DNA of 64,000 nucleotides. It comes from Streptomyces tsukubensis. Its GTDB lineage: Bacteria > Actinomycetota > Actinomycetes > Streptomycetales > Streptomycetaceae. A model generated the notes under the pieces. That model made no database searches and was not told the origin of the DNA. It saw nothing but the letters and a program-made list of their open reading frames with translations. The translations under genes and the position numbers were made by a program. The stretch covers positions 4,092,001-4,156,000 of the forward strand of contig NZ_CP045178.1 of NCBI RefSeq assembly GCF_009296025.1. Reading direction: 5' to 3'. The first letter of the stretch is position 1; every line of letters starts with the position of its first letter. This document shows positions 1-8,710 of this stretch, piece by piece.

Positions 1-720
1 GCGACCCCCTGCCCGAACTGGTCGGTGCGGGACATCGTCTCCCATGTCATCGGCCTGGACTGCGAGATCCTGGGCGACCCCCGGCCGATCCACACGCTGC
101 CGCGCGACCTCTACCACGTGAAGACCGAGAGCCAGCGGTACATGGAGATGCAGGTCGACGTGCGCCGTCACCACACGGCGCCGGAGATGACGTCGGAGCT
201 TGAGTACACGATCATCCGCCGCACGCGTCAGCTGCGTAACGAGACGCGGGAGCCCTCCGCGATGATCCGCGGTCCGTTCGGGACGGAACAGACGCTGGAA
301 CACGCCATGCTCCAGCGGGCTTTCGACGTGTGGGTGCACGAGCAGGACCTGCGGACCGCGCTCGGCAGACCCGGAGACCTCGACTCCCCCGGCGCCCATG
401 TGACACGGGACGTACTGCTCAGCGCCCTGCCGAAGGTCGTCGCCAAGAAGGCGGGCGCCCCGGCGAGCACCGCCGTCGTCTTCGACGTCAGCGGCCCCGT
501 CGAGTTCCTGCGCACCGTACGGGTCGACGCCGACGGCCGGGGCTCGGTGGACGGCTCGCCCTCACTCGGGCCGATCGTCACGATCAGCACGGACTGGGAG
601 ACGTACGTACGGCTGGCCTGCGGGCGGGTGCAGGCGGAGCAGGTGCGGGACAAGGTGAAGACGGAGGGCGACCTCGAACTCGCCGAGGCGATCCTCCGCG
701 AGTTCGCGGTCACCCCCTGA
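1..720 (+). CDS. Maleylpyruvate isomerase family (MDMPI/DinB-like) mycothiol-dependent enzyme, 5' partial
   Basis: The reading frame is open from base 1 to the stop at 718-720, so the N-terminus lies outside the window. The first visible residues, TPCPNWSVRDIVSHVIGLD, match the conserved start of the MDMPI_N/DinB-like helical bundle, where the family usually reads TPCPGW-V-D-v-aH. The GTG at 25 lies inside this motif and is not the real start. Family members are mycothiol-dependent metalloenzymes or of unknown function; the His of SHVIG would be a metal ligand. The C-terminal ~90 residues look like the small MDMPI_C domain. The substrate cannot be told. Confidence 0.75.
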   Translation, partial: ATPCPNWSVRDIVSHVIGLDCEILGDPRPIHTLPRDLYHVKTESQRYMEMQVDVRRHHTAPEMTSELEYTIIRRTRQLRNETREPSAMIRGPFGTEQTLEHAMLQRAFDVWVHEQDLRTALGRPGDLDSPGAHVTRDVLLSALPKVVAKKAGAPASTAVVFDVSGPVEFLRTVRVDADGRGSVDGSPSLGPIVTISTDWETYVRLACGRVQAEQVRDKVKTEGDLELAEAILREFAVTP

Positions 721-759
721 CACAGCGGTCACTCCCTGACACAGCGGTCACCCCCTGAC
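706..759. repeat. 19-bp direct repeat spanning a stop codon
   Basis: A unit close to GCGGTCACCCCCTGACACA occurs nearly three times in a row, at 706, 725 and 744. The first copy includes the last codons and stop of the upstream gene, so the 3' end of that gene has been tandemly duplicated into the intergenic space. Confidence 0.8.
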
Positions 760-846
760 GCGGGGAAGCCGCCGCGCGCGGGACGGACCGCCGCGCCCCT
801 GGTGACGGGGACCTGTTGCCGGGTTGCCTGACAGCAGGTGGCGGCC

Positions 847-888
847 GACGGCTGACGGCTGACGGCTGACGGCTGACGGCTGACGGCT
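847..888. repeat. Tandem heptamer GACGGCT x6
   Basis: Six exact head-to-tail copies of the 7-bp unit GACGGCT. It lies in the 308-bp non-coding gap (721-1028) between the isomerase-like gene and a convergent transporter gene. Similar 7-bp tracts recur at 906, 11361, 36188 and 48880. Confidence 0.9.
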
Positions 889-905
889 GACCAACGGCGG
901 CGGAC

Positions 906-933
906 GAGTGGCGAGTGGCGAGTGGCGAGTGGC
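906..933. repeat. Tandem heptamer GAGTGGC x4
   Basis: Four exact copies of a second 7-bp unit, 17 bp after the GACGGCT tract. I see no gene or clear terminator in the rest of the 721-1028 gap. Confidence 0.9.
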
Positions 934-1028
934 GGTCAACGAAGCCCGCCAGACCACGCCCACCAGCCCCCTGGCGCCCCGCAGGTCCTCGCGCCCCTCA
1001 GACCCCGTGCCCATCGGGCCCTCGCCCC

Positions 1029-2348
1029 TCAGGCCTCCGCGGGCACGTGTACGGCCTCCACCCGGCTGGCGACCGGCCGTTCGCGTTCGCGCCGTACCGT
1101 GCGCCCGCGAAGGCGCAGTACCTGTGAGACGCCCACCGCCTGAAGTACGAAGATGCTGACGAACGCGATCCGGAAGTTGTCGCCCGTCGCGTCCAGCAGG
1201 AGGCCCACAGCCAGCAAGGTGGTCATGGAGGCGATGAAGCCTCCCATGTTGACGATGCCGGAGGCGGTGCCCTGCCGTTCGGGCGGGTTGGCGGGCCTCG
1301 CGAAGTCGAAGCCGATCATCGACGCGGGGCCGCAGGCGCCGAGCACCACGCAGAGCAGGACCAGCAGCCACATCGGGTCGTGCCCGCCGGGCCAGGTCAG
1401 CACGGCCACCCACAGTGCGGCGGTGACGCCGACGGTGGTGAGGACCATGGGGATCCTCGCGTTGTGGTGGCGGGCGACGATCTGACCGTAGACGAGGCCG
1501 ACCGCCATGTTCGACAGGACGACGAGGGTGAGCAGTTCGCCGGCGGTCCCGCGGCTGAGCCCCTGCGCCTCGACCAGGAACGGCAGGCCCCACAGCAGCA
1601 GGAAGACGGTCGAGGGGAACTGGGTCGTGAAGTGCACCCAGAGGCCGAGCCGGGTGCCGGGCTCACGCCACGTCTCGCGGATCTGCCTGCGGATGTGGGC
1701 CGCGCCCCGGTGTGTGGAGGCGGGTGGCGGAGGTTCGTGGCCCTCCGGGTGGTCCTTGAGGAAGACCAGCATCAGTACGAGGACAACGACACCGGCGAGG
1801 GCGCTGCCGGCGAAGGCGCCCGTCCAGCCGACGCCGTGCAGCATCCGCGCGATGACCAGGGTGGAGACGAGGTTGCCCGCCATCCCGACGAGCCCGGCGA
1901 GCTGCGCGACGAGCGGGCCGCGGCGGGCGGGGAACCAGCGGGTGCCGAGCCGCAGCACGCTGATGAACGTCATCGCGTCACCGCAGCCGAGCATGGCGCG
2001 GGAGGCGAGGGCGGAGCCGTAGGTGGGGGAGAAGGCGAAGCCGAGCTGGCCGAGGGTGAACAGTACGGCGCCGATGGCCAGCACCTTCTTGGTGCCGAGC
2101 CGGTCGACCATCAGGCCGACGGGTATCTGCATGCCCGCGTAGACCAGCAGCTGGAGTATGGAGAACGTCGACAGCGACGAGGCGTTGATGTGGAAGCGGT
2201 CGGCCGCGTCGAGCCCGGCGACGCCGAGTGAGGTCCTGAAGATGATCGCGACGAAGTAGACGGCGACGCCGACACCCCAGACGGCGAAAGCCCGCTTGCC
2301 GCCGGGCGGGTCGCCGGGCAGCGTGAGGGCAGGGGCGGAGGCGCTCAT
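1029..2348 (-). CDS. MFS transporter
   Basis: 439 aa with about twelve hydrophobic segments. The loop after TM2 contains GLMVDRLGTKKVLAIG, the MFS signature between TM2 and TM3 (normally GxxxDRxGRR/K). A hydrophilic central loop around residues 205-235 separates the two six-helix halves. The C-terminal tail is Arg-rich and cytoplasmic. The start ATG overlaps the stop of the upstream GntR gene (ATGA), so the two are cotranscribed. The transporter is probably induced by the ligand of that regulator. The substrate is unknown; the overall look recalls organic-acid or sugar-acid carriers, but that is weak. Confidence 0.85.
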   Translation of the reverse strand: MSASAPALTLPGDPPGGKRAFAVWGVGVAVYFVAIIFRTSLGVAGLDAADRFHINASSLSTFSILQLLVYAGMQIPVGLMVDRLGTKKVLAIGAVLFTLGQLGFAFSPTYGSALASRAMLGCGDAMTFISVLRLGTRWFPARRGPLVAQLAGLVGMAGNLVSTLVIARMLHGVGWTGAFAGSALAGVVVLVLMLVFLKDHPEGHEPPPPASTHRGAAHIRRQIRETWREPGTRLGLWVHFTTQFPSTVFLLLWGLPFLVEAQGLSRGTAGELLTLVVLSNMAVGLVYGQIVARHHNARIPMVLTTVGVTAALWVAVLTWPGGHDPMWLLVLLCVVLGACGPASMIGFDFARPANPPERQGTASGIVNMGGFIASMTTLLAVGLLLDATGDNFRIAFVSIFVLQAVGVSQVLRLRGRTVRRERERPVASRVEAVHVPAEA

Positions 2349-3031
2349 CGGACCTCGCCCCTGGCCAGCGTTTGGAACCAGCTGACATGCCGGTAGACGG
2401 CGGCGACCGCTTCGTCACCGTCACCCACGCGCAGCGCCCGCAGGATCTCGCCGTGCTCGGCGATGCTCTTGGCGGTGCGGTCGGGGTGCGAGTTCATGAG
2501 GGCGACGCCCATCCGGAGCTGTCGGTCACGGAGCTGGTCGTAGAGGCGGGAGAGGATCTCGTTCCCCCCGCTGCGGACGATCTCGGCGTGGAAGGACCGG
2601 TCACTCCTCGCGGCCTCGTGGTAGTTGCCGGCCTCGGCCTGCTCCTGGTGGAGCGCGAGCAGTTCCTCCAGCCGGCCGAGGAGCCGGGGGGAGGCGGGAA
2701 GGGCCTTGCGGGCGGCGTGCTGTTCGACGAGCAGCCGGGTCTCGACGACGTCGGCGATCTCCTGCGCCGATACGGGCAGGACGAGGGCGCCCTTCTTCGG
2801 ATAGAGCCGCAGCAGCCCCTCGACCTCCAACTTGAGCAACGCCTCACGCACAGGCGTCCGCGAGACCCCGACAGCCTCGGCCAGCTCCCCCTCGGTGAGC
2901 AGCGTCCCGCCCTCATAACGACGTTCGAGTACACCTCGTTTGACGTGGTCGTAGACACGGTCGGCGGCGGGCGGCTGTTTCACGGCACCGGGGGCGTGCG
3001 GGGACACCGAGGGCGTGGGTGAGGCTGGCAT
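2345..3031 (-). CDS. GntR family transcriptional regulator (FadR/FCD type)
   Basis: 228 aa from the ATG at 3031; a GTG at 3037 is also in frame. The N-terminal winged helix (about residues 25-90) carries LTEGELAEAVGVSRTPVREAL, the GntR recognition helix motif. It is followed by an all-helical FCD ligand-binding domain with the metal/ligand pattern DRSFHAEIVRSGGN and a later HGEILRAL. A TATTCT box ends six bases before the ATG, and no Shine-Dalgarno is visible, so the mRNA may be leaderless. The gene is translationally coupled to the downstream MFS gene and most likely controls it. Confidence 0.88.
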   Translation of the reverse strand: MPASPTPSVSPHAPGAVKQPPAADRVYDHVKRGVLERRYEGGTLLTEGELAEAVGVSRTPVREALLKLEVEGLLRLYPKKGALVLPVSAQEIADVVETRLLVEQHAARKALPASPRLLGRLEELLALHQEQAEAGNYHEAARSDRSFHAEIVRSGGNEILSRLYDQLRDRQLRMGVALMNSHPDRTAKSIAEHGEILRALRVGDGDEAVAAVYRHVSWFQTLARGEVR

Positions 3032-3138
3032 GCGCACAGAATAGATACAAGAGGGATACGTGCACTAGTTCGGTCCGGGATCCGGACAGGGGGTGTGGGG
3101 GTGGGGGCTCGGGGCGGTGGCTCGGGGGCTCGGGCCCG

Positions 3139-4446
3139 TCAGGGGAGCGGCGTTCGCGCCGAGCTGTCTGGAAGGTTGCTGTCTCTCCCTGCCTTGCCCT
3201 CATCGGCAACCCGATCGCCCTCTTCCCCACCTCGGGGCAGCAGGAACGGTGTCGCCAGGGAGAGGAGGCCCGCGATGGCGATGGCGGGGCGCGGTCCTGT
3301 GGCGCTGGCCAGTACTCCCCACAGGGCGGTCATTCCAGCGGTGCAGAGTTTGCTGGTGACCGACCACGCGGAGAGTGTTCTGGCGATCCGGTCGTCCGGT
3401 GTCCGCTCCAGCCGGTATGTGGAGGAGACCGGGTTGAAGACGGCCGAGCACGTGATCAGTCCCAGCTCGACCACGATGACGAGTACGAGCCCCCCGGCGC
3501 CGGGACGGATGAAGACCAGTCCGGGAAGCCAGCAGGCACGGAGCGTCCCCGAGACGAACATGACCTTCCTCCGGCCGAACCGCGCGACCAGCCCCGGCGA
3601 GAGCCGCGAGCCGACGAGCCCTCCGACGCACGGTGTGGCGAAGGCGAGGGCGTACTGCCAAGGGGCGAAGCCGAGCCGGCCGAGCATGAGGACGGCGAGA
3701 ACCGGCGCGATGGCCATGATCAGGCTGTTGTTCAGGAGGGTGTTGAGGAACAGCGGGCGCAGCGTCCTGTGGTGCAGGATGTACCGCCACCCCTCGGAGA
3801 GGTCAGCGACCCGCAGCCCCGGCGCGCTGACATGCGCGGGCTTCTGCTCCTTCCCACCGATGGCGCGGATACCGACCGCCGACAGCAGGTAGCTGACCCC
3901 GTCCGCGGCCAGGGTCACCATCGGGCCGAAGACCCCGATGGCGGCTCCGCCGAGCGGCGGCCCCGCCACAGAGGCGGTCCACATCGTGGACTCGAAGCGG
4001 GCGTTGGCGACGAGCAGGTGTTCCGGCGCCACGAGCGCCTTCATCGCCGCCCCGCTCGCCGCCCTGAAGGTGAGGTCGGCCGCGCTCACGGCGATGGATG
4101 CGATCAGTAGCTGTACGAAGCCGAGCAGCCCGAGCACGTACGCGAGGACCACGCTGATCAGCGCGGCGAACCGTACGAGGTCCATCGCGATCATCACCGG
4201 CCGCTTACGCCGGAACTCCACCCACGGCCCGAGCGGCACCGCCACGAGAGCCCCCACGGCGAGTCCGGCCGCCGCCAGCGCGGACACCTGCATCGGCCCG
4301 GCATGCAGGACGAGTACCGCGATGAGCGGAAAGGCGTCGAAGGCGATCCACGTACCGAACGTGCTGACCGCGTAGGCGGCCCAGAGCCACTCGAACCGCC
4401 GCCCCAGCCGCACCCGGCCACCCGGCGTCGCAGCGCCCTTCGCCAT
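3139..4446 (-). CDS. MFS transporter (efflux type)
   Basis: 435 aa starting at ATG 4446 behind a GGCGGGG ribosome site. The N-terminus reads RFEWLWAAYAVSTFGTWIAFDAFPL and the loop after TM2 is EFRRKRPVMIAMD, both typical of the MFS_3/enterobactin-exporter-like branch. About 11-12 membrane segments are visible, and the C-terminal tail is charged and soluble. The gene stands alone: about 100 bp separate it from the GntR operon, and the upstream 226 bp hold no gene. Likely a drug or metabolite exporter; the substrate is not predictable. Confidence 0.82.
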   Translation of the reverse strand: MAKGAATPGGRVRLGRRFEWLWAAYAVSTFGTWIAFDAFPLIAVLVLHAGPMQVSALAAAGLAVGALVAVPLGPWVEFRRKRPVMIAMDLVRFAALISVVLAYVLGLLGFVQLLIASIAVSAADLTFRAASGAAMKALVAPEHLLVANARFESTMWTASVAGPPLGGAAIGVFGPMVTLAADGVSYLLSAVGIRAIGGKEQKPAHVSAPGLRVADLSEGWRYILHHRTLRPLFLNTLLNNSLIMAIAPVLAVLMLGRLGFAPWQYALAFATPCVGGLVGSRLSPGLVARFGRRKVMFVSGTLRACWLPGLVFIRPGAGGLVLVIVVELGLITCSAVFNPVSSTYRLERTPDDRIARTLSAWSVTSKLCTAGMTALWGVLASATGPRPAIAIAGLLSLATPFLLPRGGEEGDRVADEGKAGRDSNLPDSSARTPLP

Positions 4447-4673
4447 ATCCCCGCCTCACCGGGCACCCGTCGGGCACCTGCCGATCCGTCGCCCCGTCGG
4501 GCAACCGTCGGCCACATCAAAGCGAGCGGGGCCCTGCGGGGCAAGCGACGGATGGGGCACCGGAAACGATCAGCGGCTGTCGCGGCTTCGCCGCCCGGCC
4601 GGGGTGACGGACGTCTCGGTGCCGGGGCGGCCGGCTTCGATCACGCGCGGACCGGCCCGCAGCCGCTGCACTC

Positions 4674-4868
4674 CTAGCGGGACGAGGGCCCGTCCAGCAG
4701 CCGCAAGAACGGCCCCCAGGCATGCGGGGCGACTCGCAGCAGCGGCCCACCTAGCACCTTGGAGTCACGGATCGCGACGGTGTGGGGGAGGTTGCGGGCT
4801 ATCTCTACGCACTCCTGTCCTTGGTTGCCTCCTGAGTAGCTGGACTTGTGAAACTCGAAGCCAGTCAC
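4674..4868 (-). CDS. DUF397 domain protein
   Basis: 64 aa. It contains the whole DUF397 signature: FHKSSYSGGNQGQECVEIA near the N-terminus and VAIRDSKVLGGPLL in the middle. The GTG start lies three bases after the stop of the XRE regulator gene upstream, an arrangement repeated many times in Streptomyces genomes. These small proteins act with their XRE partner, by analogy with antitoxin-like or anti-activator pairs; a precise role is not established for this copy. Confidence 0.88.
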   Translation of the reverse strand: MTGFEFHKSSYSGGNQGQECVEIARNLPHTVAIRDSKVLGGPLLRVAPHAWGPFLRLLDGPSSR

Positions 4869-4871
4869 GTA

Positions 4872-5753
4872 CTAGAACTCCTTGCGGATGGCATCGATCA
4901 AGCTGACCGTGTTCGTCTGGGCCAGCGCCTGACGAGCGATCCGATCGAATACCTGAGCGTGATGAACCGCGTCAGTCTCACTCTCCAACCACACGGTTGA
5001 CGAGGTGCTTTCGGCGAAAACCACGTCGAGCGCGCCCTGCTCGTCGAACGAGACGATACTGAAAGCGCTGGTCATGCCTGGGTGTGCCCCCGCAAGGCAC
5101 GGCAGAATCTGAAGCTTCACATTGGGCTGTCGAGCCATGTTGCTGAGATGCCCCAGTTGCTCACGCATCACCGATCTCCCGCCGACAAGCTGTCGCAACG
5201 CTCCTTCCCACAGCACGGCCCATAGCTGCAAAGGGCGCTCTCCCCTCAGACGCTCCTGCCGCGCGAGTCTCGCCTCAACGAACGGCTCGATCTCGTCCGG
5301 GTCGTCCCATGAACCAGCGCCAACGGCCAAGGCCCTCGCGTAGTCAGGTGTCTGCAAGAGGCCGGGTATGACGGCCAATTGCCAGGTACGAATATTGGTG
5401 GCGATATCCTCCAGAGCCACGTACTCCACCATGGCCTGCATCTGGGGGTACTGGTTCCACCAGCCCTTGGCCTTACGTCGGTCGCGGTCGGCTCTGGCCA
5501 GAGCAAGCAGCCTGTTAACCACGACCGGGTCCTGAACTTCGTACAGGTGACACAGCGCCCTGACATCAGGGTCACGCATCGGCACGAGGCCACGTTCCAT
5601 CTTGGCCACCTTCGCCACAGATGCGGTCAACGCTTCGGCAGACGAGGCCTGACGTAGCCCCCTACTCTCGCGCAACGCCAGCAGTTCGCCACCAAGCCGA
5701 CGACCCAGCACCGTCGAGATGGTCTTTCCACGGTCAGCACGGTCTCCGGCCAT
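4872..5753 (-). CDS. XRE family regulator with DUF5753 (Scr1-type)
   Basis: 293 aa. The start is the ATG at 5753, preceded by GAAGGAAGGG; the longer open frame to 5837 has no ribosome site. The N-terminal helix-turn-helix spans roughly residues 10-70 (RRLGGELLALRESRGLRQ). The C-terminal DUF5753 domain includes the typical pieces WQLAVIPGLLQTPDYARAL and LWEGALRQLVGG. It sits with a DUF397 gene and faces an ATPase-fold gene (5995-6426), the common XRE/DUF397/HATPase trio of Streptomyces. GC content here looks lower than in the neighbours, which suggests acquisition. Confidence 0.88.
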   Translation of the reverse strand: MAGDRADRGKTISTVLGRRLGGELLALRESRGLRQASSAEALTASVAKVAKMERGLVPMRDPDVRALCHLYEVQDPVVVNRLLALARADRDRRKAKGWWNQYPQMQAMVEYVALEDIATNIRTWQLAVIPGLLQTPDYARALAVGAGSWDDPDEIEPFVEARLARQERLRGERPLQLWAVLWEGALRQLVGGRSVMREQLGHLSNMARQPNVKLQILPCLAGAHPGMTSAFSIVSFDEQGALDVVFAESTSSTVWLESETDAVHHAQVFDRIARQALAQTNTVSLIDAIRKEF

Positions 5754-5812
5754 CGCCGCCCTTCCTTCACAGTGCTCCACAGTTTGCTGCCAAGTGGCTC
5801 CAGCACCCAATA

Positions 5813-5830
5813 CGCAGAGAATTATCTGCG
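5813..5830. promoter_or_regulatory. 18-bp palindrome in the XRE/HATPase divergent promoter
   Basis: CGCAGA-GAATTA-TCTGCG is a perfect inverted repeat with an AT-rich centre, about 60 bp upstream of the XRE start. It is a plausible autoregulatory operator of the XRE protein. There is no direct evidence beyond symmetry and position. Confidence 0.45.
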
Positions 5831-5841
5831 CAATCAACTTG

Positions 5842-6499
5842 CTGCACAGCCCAACGCGTCAGTACTCTCAGTACCCAACAGGCCACGCTGTGCAGTCCAA
5901 GTGGAAGAGCACCGTCCTGCCCCACCGCAGAACGGCGTGCCACCGCTGGGCATCGCCCGCCAAGGCTCCCGACGCTGCACAGGAGGTGCGCTCCATGTCC
6001 GCTACTCTCCCCAACTCGCGCGACCCGCAAGGTGACCGTTCCGACACCGTCAGCTACACCCCCTACCTCCCCAACGTCTCCCGCGCCCGCCAGCGCGTCG
6101 CTTGGCTCGCCAAGGAGTGGGGCGTGCCGCATCTCATGGACGATGCCGCCCTGTTGGCGAGTGAGCTGTGCAGCAACGCGCTGCTCCACGGCTGCGTACG
6201 GGACCGGCTCTTCCGGGTCGATGTCGCGCTGCGGAACGGCGCCTTCCGGGTGAGCGTCACCGATGCCAAGGGTGAGCGGATGCCCGTACTCCGACAGCCC
6301 GGCGAAGAGCGGGACGACATCGGGCAGTTCGGGCGCGGGCTCCTGCTCGTATCCGCCATCGCGCAACGGTGGGACAGCGAGCCGCTGATCGTCGGTAAGA
6401 CCGTCTGGGCCGAACTCGACGCCTAGCCACCGCACATGTGCGCAGCCTGTGCGTAACCGCTGTGCAGCGGGGCCCCGCCGGTGGGACCCTGCTGCACAG
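5842..6499. repeat. Cluster of five CTGCACAG sites
   Basis: The octamer CTGCACAG occurs at 5842-5849, 5975-5982 and 6492-6499, and as its complement CTGTGCAG at 5888-5895 and 6460-6467. Copies 1/2 and 4/5 form inverted pairs that flank the HATPase gene on both sides. Copy 3 sits next to the ribosome site of that gene. This density is far above chance for an 8-mer in 658 bp. Confidence 0.7.
5995..6426 (+). CDS. ATP-binding protein, HATPase_c_2 / RsbW-like anti-sigma factor fold
   Basis: 143 aa from ATG 5995 behind a strong AGGAGGTG; an open frame extends upstream to 5719 but is not supported. The GHKL ATPase boxes are present: the N-box ASELCSNALLHG near residue 52, and the G1-like region VTDAKGERMPVL and GRGLLLVSAIAQRW near residue 110. 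Single-domain proteins of this kind are serine kinases that act on anti-anti-sigma partners, or regulators of unknown targets that are abundant in Streptomyces. It is divergent from an XRE/DUF397 pair and surrounded by CTGCACAG repeats. Confidence 0.85.
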   Translation: MSATLPNSRDPQGDRSDTVSYTPYLPNVSRARQRVAWLAKEWGVPHLMDDAALLASELCSNALLHGCVRDRLFRVDVALRNGAFRVSVTDAKGERMPVLRQPGEERDDIGQFGRGLLLVSAIAQRWDSEPLIVGKTVWAELDA

Positions 6500-6558
6500 G
6501 TGCCGAGGAAGACGCGGCCAGACCTCCGCGACCGGTGCCACAGAGGCGGGTGGGGTCC

Positions 6559-7005
6559 ATGAGGATCCGGGGACTGACAGGGCCACGCGGCGGCACATCG
6601 CTCGCCGCCCTCGTACTCATCGTGAGTGGCGTGGCGGGGTGCGGCGACGGCTCCGGCGAGAGTCCGCCCCCGCCCAATGATCCCTCGGTCTCCCGGCCCG
6701 GCGCGGCCGAACCGATCTCGACCACACCCGGGGGCGGGCACGGTCAGCCGCCCCCGGACGACCCCGGCGGCGGCGACCCCGGTATCTCCCCGGTGAAGCC
6801 CCCGCCCTCCGACACGGGACCCCAGGGGAACCCGGGGCCGCGCATCACGGGCAGTTTCCCTGGGGAGCCCACGCTCGACCCGTGCGGTACGCCGCCGGTG
6901 GGGTTGCCCACCGACGACCCGGACTGCACTCCGACCCCCGAGACGACTCCCGTGGAGATCCCACCCGAGGCCGAGCCGTCGTCGTCGCTGGACGACGGGT
7001 TCTGA
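6559..7005 (+). CDS. Secreted proline-rich lipoprotein
   Basis: 148 aa from ATG 6559. The N-terminus has a positively charged region, a hydrophobic stretch (SLAALVLIVSGVAGC) and a lipobox VAGC, so the mature protein begins with a diacylated Cys at about residue 27. The rest is low-complexity Pro/Gly/Asp/Thr-rich sequence with two further cysteines (DPCGTPP, DPDCTPTP) and no recognisable domain. It is followed after 11 bp by a membrane-protein gene with which it is probably cotranscribed. Function unknown. Confidence 0.7.
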   Translation: MRIRGLTGPRGGTSLAALVLIVSGVAGCGDGSGESPPPPNDPSVSRPGAAEPISTTPGGGHGQPPPDDPGGGDPGISPVKPPPSDTGPQGNPGPRITGSFPGEPTLDPCGTPPVGLPTDDPDCTPTPETTPVEIPPEAEPSSSLDDGF

Positions 7006-7016
7006 GAGCCGGCGCG

Positions 7017-7964
7017 GTGGCGAGGGACACGGCGGGCACGGACAGTACGGCCGGACCCCTGGGTGCAGGAACACCCACGGGCGCCCCGCACGACGACGGG
7101 GAGGACGCCGCCGACCATCCGCGCGGCCCCGCCTCCGAACTCCTCAACTCCGTGATCGGCGCGGGCTCGTTCATCGGTGGCCTGATGCTGTACGCGGGGT
7201 TCATCCACAGCAACGCGTACTACTCCTACTTCCACCTCGACACCTTCGCCATCGGCTTCGACTCCCTGGAACTCGCCGTCAGGAGCCTCCGGCTGGCGAC
7301 CTTCCCCGTACTGATCGCGCTGGCCCTCGTGGTGGTCCTGCCCCGCGTACCGGAGTTGCTGACCGCGCTCGGCGTACGCCAGGACCTCCTCGGGAAGCTG
7401 AGCGAAGCGGGCCGGGTGGCCGCCCGCGCGTATCCGGCCTTCGTGGTCGCCGGTGTCGTCGTGATGCTGCTGTGGCGCTACGTCCAACCGTTCGGCTGGG
7501 CCGCCCCCGTACTGGTCGCGGGCGGGCTGCTGCTCGGCCAGACGCAGACCGCCAGAGCCTCGGAACCCGGCGGCGGTACACGGGGCGGCAGGGTCTGGCG
7601 GCGCGGGGTGCCCATCGTCGTCGCTGGGCTGTTCCTCATGTGGGCCGTGGCGCTCGTGGCGGGCGACCTCGGCCGCGCGGACGCCCACGGCGACGAGCAC
7701 CGGATCGTACGACGGGTGGCCGTGGTCGTCCTCAGCACCGACCGGCTGAGCATGTCGGGCTCCCCGAGCCTGCACTCCGAGGACCTGGGCGCGCGCACCC
7801 ACTACCGCTACCGGTACACGGGCCTGCGGCTGCTGGTCGAGCGCAGCGGCCGTTACTACCTGCTGCCACTGGACTGGACGCGCGCCACCGGCACCACGTA
7901 CATCATCCAGGACGACGACTCGATCCGCCTCGAACTGCTTCCCGGGGTACAGCCCCGCGAGTAG
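7017..7964 (+). CDS. Multi-pass membrane protein of unknown function
   Basis: 315 aa if the GTG at 7017 is used, which lies 12 bp after the lipoprotein stop; the frame is open further upstream but overlaps that gene. Predicted membrane segments are around residues 45-65, 90-115, 140-165, 170-190 and 205-225. A C-terminal soluble part of about 90 residues follows (VAVVVLSTDRLSMSG...YYLLPLDWTRATGTTYIIQDDDSIRLELL). I recognise no family. The pairing with a lipoprotein suggests a cell-envelope role, but this is inference. Confidence 0.7.
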   Translation: MARDTAGTDSTAGPLGAGTPTGAPHDDGEDAADHPRGPASELLNSVIGAGSFIGGLMLYAGFIHSNAYYSYFHLDTFAIGFDSLELAVRSLRLATFPVLIALALVVVLPRVPELLTALGVRQDLLGKLSEAGRVAARAYPAFVVAGVVVMLLWRYVQPFGWAAPVLVAGGLLLGQTQTARASEPGGGTRGGRVWRRGVPIVVAGLFLMWAVALVAGDLGRADAHGDEHRIVRRVAVVVLSTDRLSMSGSPSLHSEDLGARTHYRYRYTGLRLLVERSGRYYLLPLDWTRATGTTYIIQDDDSIRLELLPGVQPRE

Positions 7965-7999
7965 TTCACCCCCTCAGCTCGTCGCCGGGGAGCCACCGC

Positions 8000-8644
8000 C
8001 TACAGCAACGCCGCACGGGCCTGGTCGAGCAGCCATTGCTCCGCCCGTTCCAGTGACCATCCGTTCTCGTCCACACAGGTGAAGTACGACGCATAGCCGA
8101 AGTAGAACCACAGCACGTCGACCGCCAGATCAAGATCTGTTCCCTGGCGCAGCCCGTCGATATCGGCGAGCCGCCGGGCGGTACGGACGAAGCCCTTGCG
8201 GTAGACGTCGGTCGCCTCGGCGAGGGCCTGCGCGGCCCGCGCGTCGTGCGGCGCGGTGGCCAGCACCACTCGCATGACGTCACCCCACTCGGCGCGCACC
8301 TCGCGCGTACCGGAAGCCGTCGCGCGCAGGATCGCCTCCGCGTCGGTGAGCACCGCCACGTGTGCGTAGGTGGACGCGATGACCGGGGCGGTTGTCCACT
8401 GCTGGATCAGCGTGTGCAAGAGGCCGTGTTTGCCGCCGCCGACCGCGTAGACCGTCGCCGGGGCCACTCGGGCCTCGGCGGCGATGTCCTCGACCCTGGT
8501 GGCGAAGAACCCGTTGGAGCTGAAGAGCTTCCTCGCCGCGTCGATGATCGCCTGGCGGGTGAGTGCGGCGTACTCAGCTCTTCTGTTGTTGCTGGCGCCG
8601 CCCTTGTCGCCGGCCCCGCTCTTGTCGCCGGTGCTGCCCTTCAT
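8000..8644 (-). CDS. TetR family transcriptional regulator
   Basis: 214 aa. After a 25-residue hydrophilic N-terminus comes a TetR_N helix-turn-helix: TRQAIIDAARKLFSSNGFFATRVEDIAAEARVAPATVYAV. The usual Tyr after the recognition helix is followed by GGGKHGLLH, a variant of F.sKe.LL. The C-terminal domain contains the pattern VLWFYFGYASYFTCVDENGWSLERAEQWL seen in solvent-exposed TetR regulators of oxidoreductases. It is divergent from an FAD-dependent oxidase gene, with a 19-bp palindrome between them, so it most likely represses that gene and itself. Confidence 0.88.
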   Translation of the reverse strand: MKGSTGDKSGAGDKGGASNNRRAEYAALTRQAIIDAARKLFSSNGFFATRVEDIAAEARVAPATVYAVGGGKHGLLHTLIQQWTTAPVIASTYAHVAVLTDAEAILRATASGTREVRAEWGDVMRVVLATAPHDARAAQALAEATDVYRKGFVRTARRLADIDGLRQGTDLDLAVDVLWFYFGYASYFTCVDENGWSLERAEQWLLDQARAALL

Positions 8645-8710
8645 CTTCTGCTTCCGCCTCTCATCTCGGTGACGGTATCAGGCTCCGCTGAGGCGAGACC
8701 CGCTCTTTTC

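Noticed and set aside
4194..4544. Minus-strand open frames 4194-4544 and 4205-4504
   Set aside because: Alternate-frame shadows of the MFS transporter start region.
5719..5994. Longer N-terminus for the HATPase-fold protein
   Set aside because: The ATG at 5995 has AGGAGGTG upstream; the extension overlaps the XRE promoter and is not protein-like.
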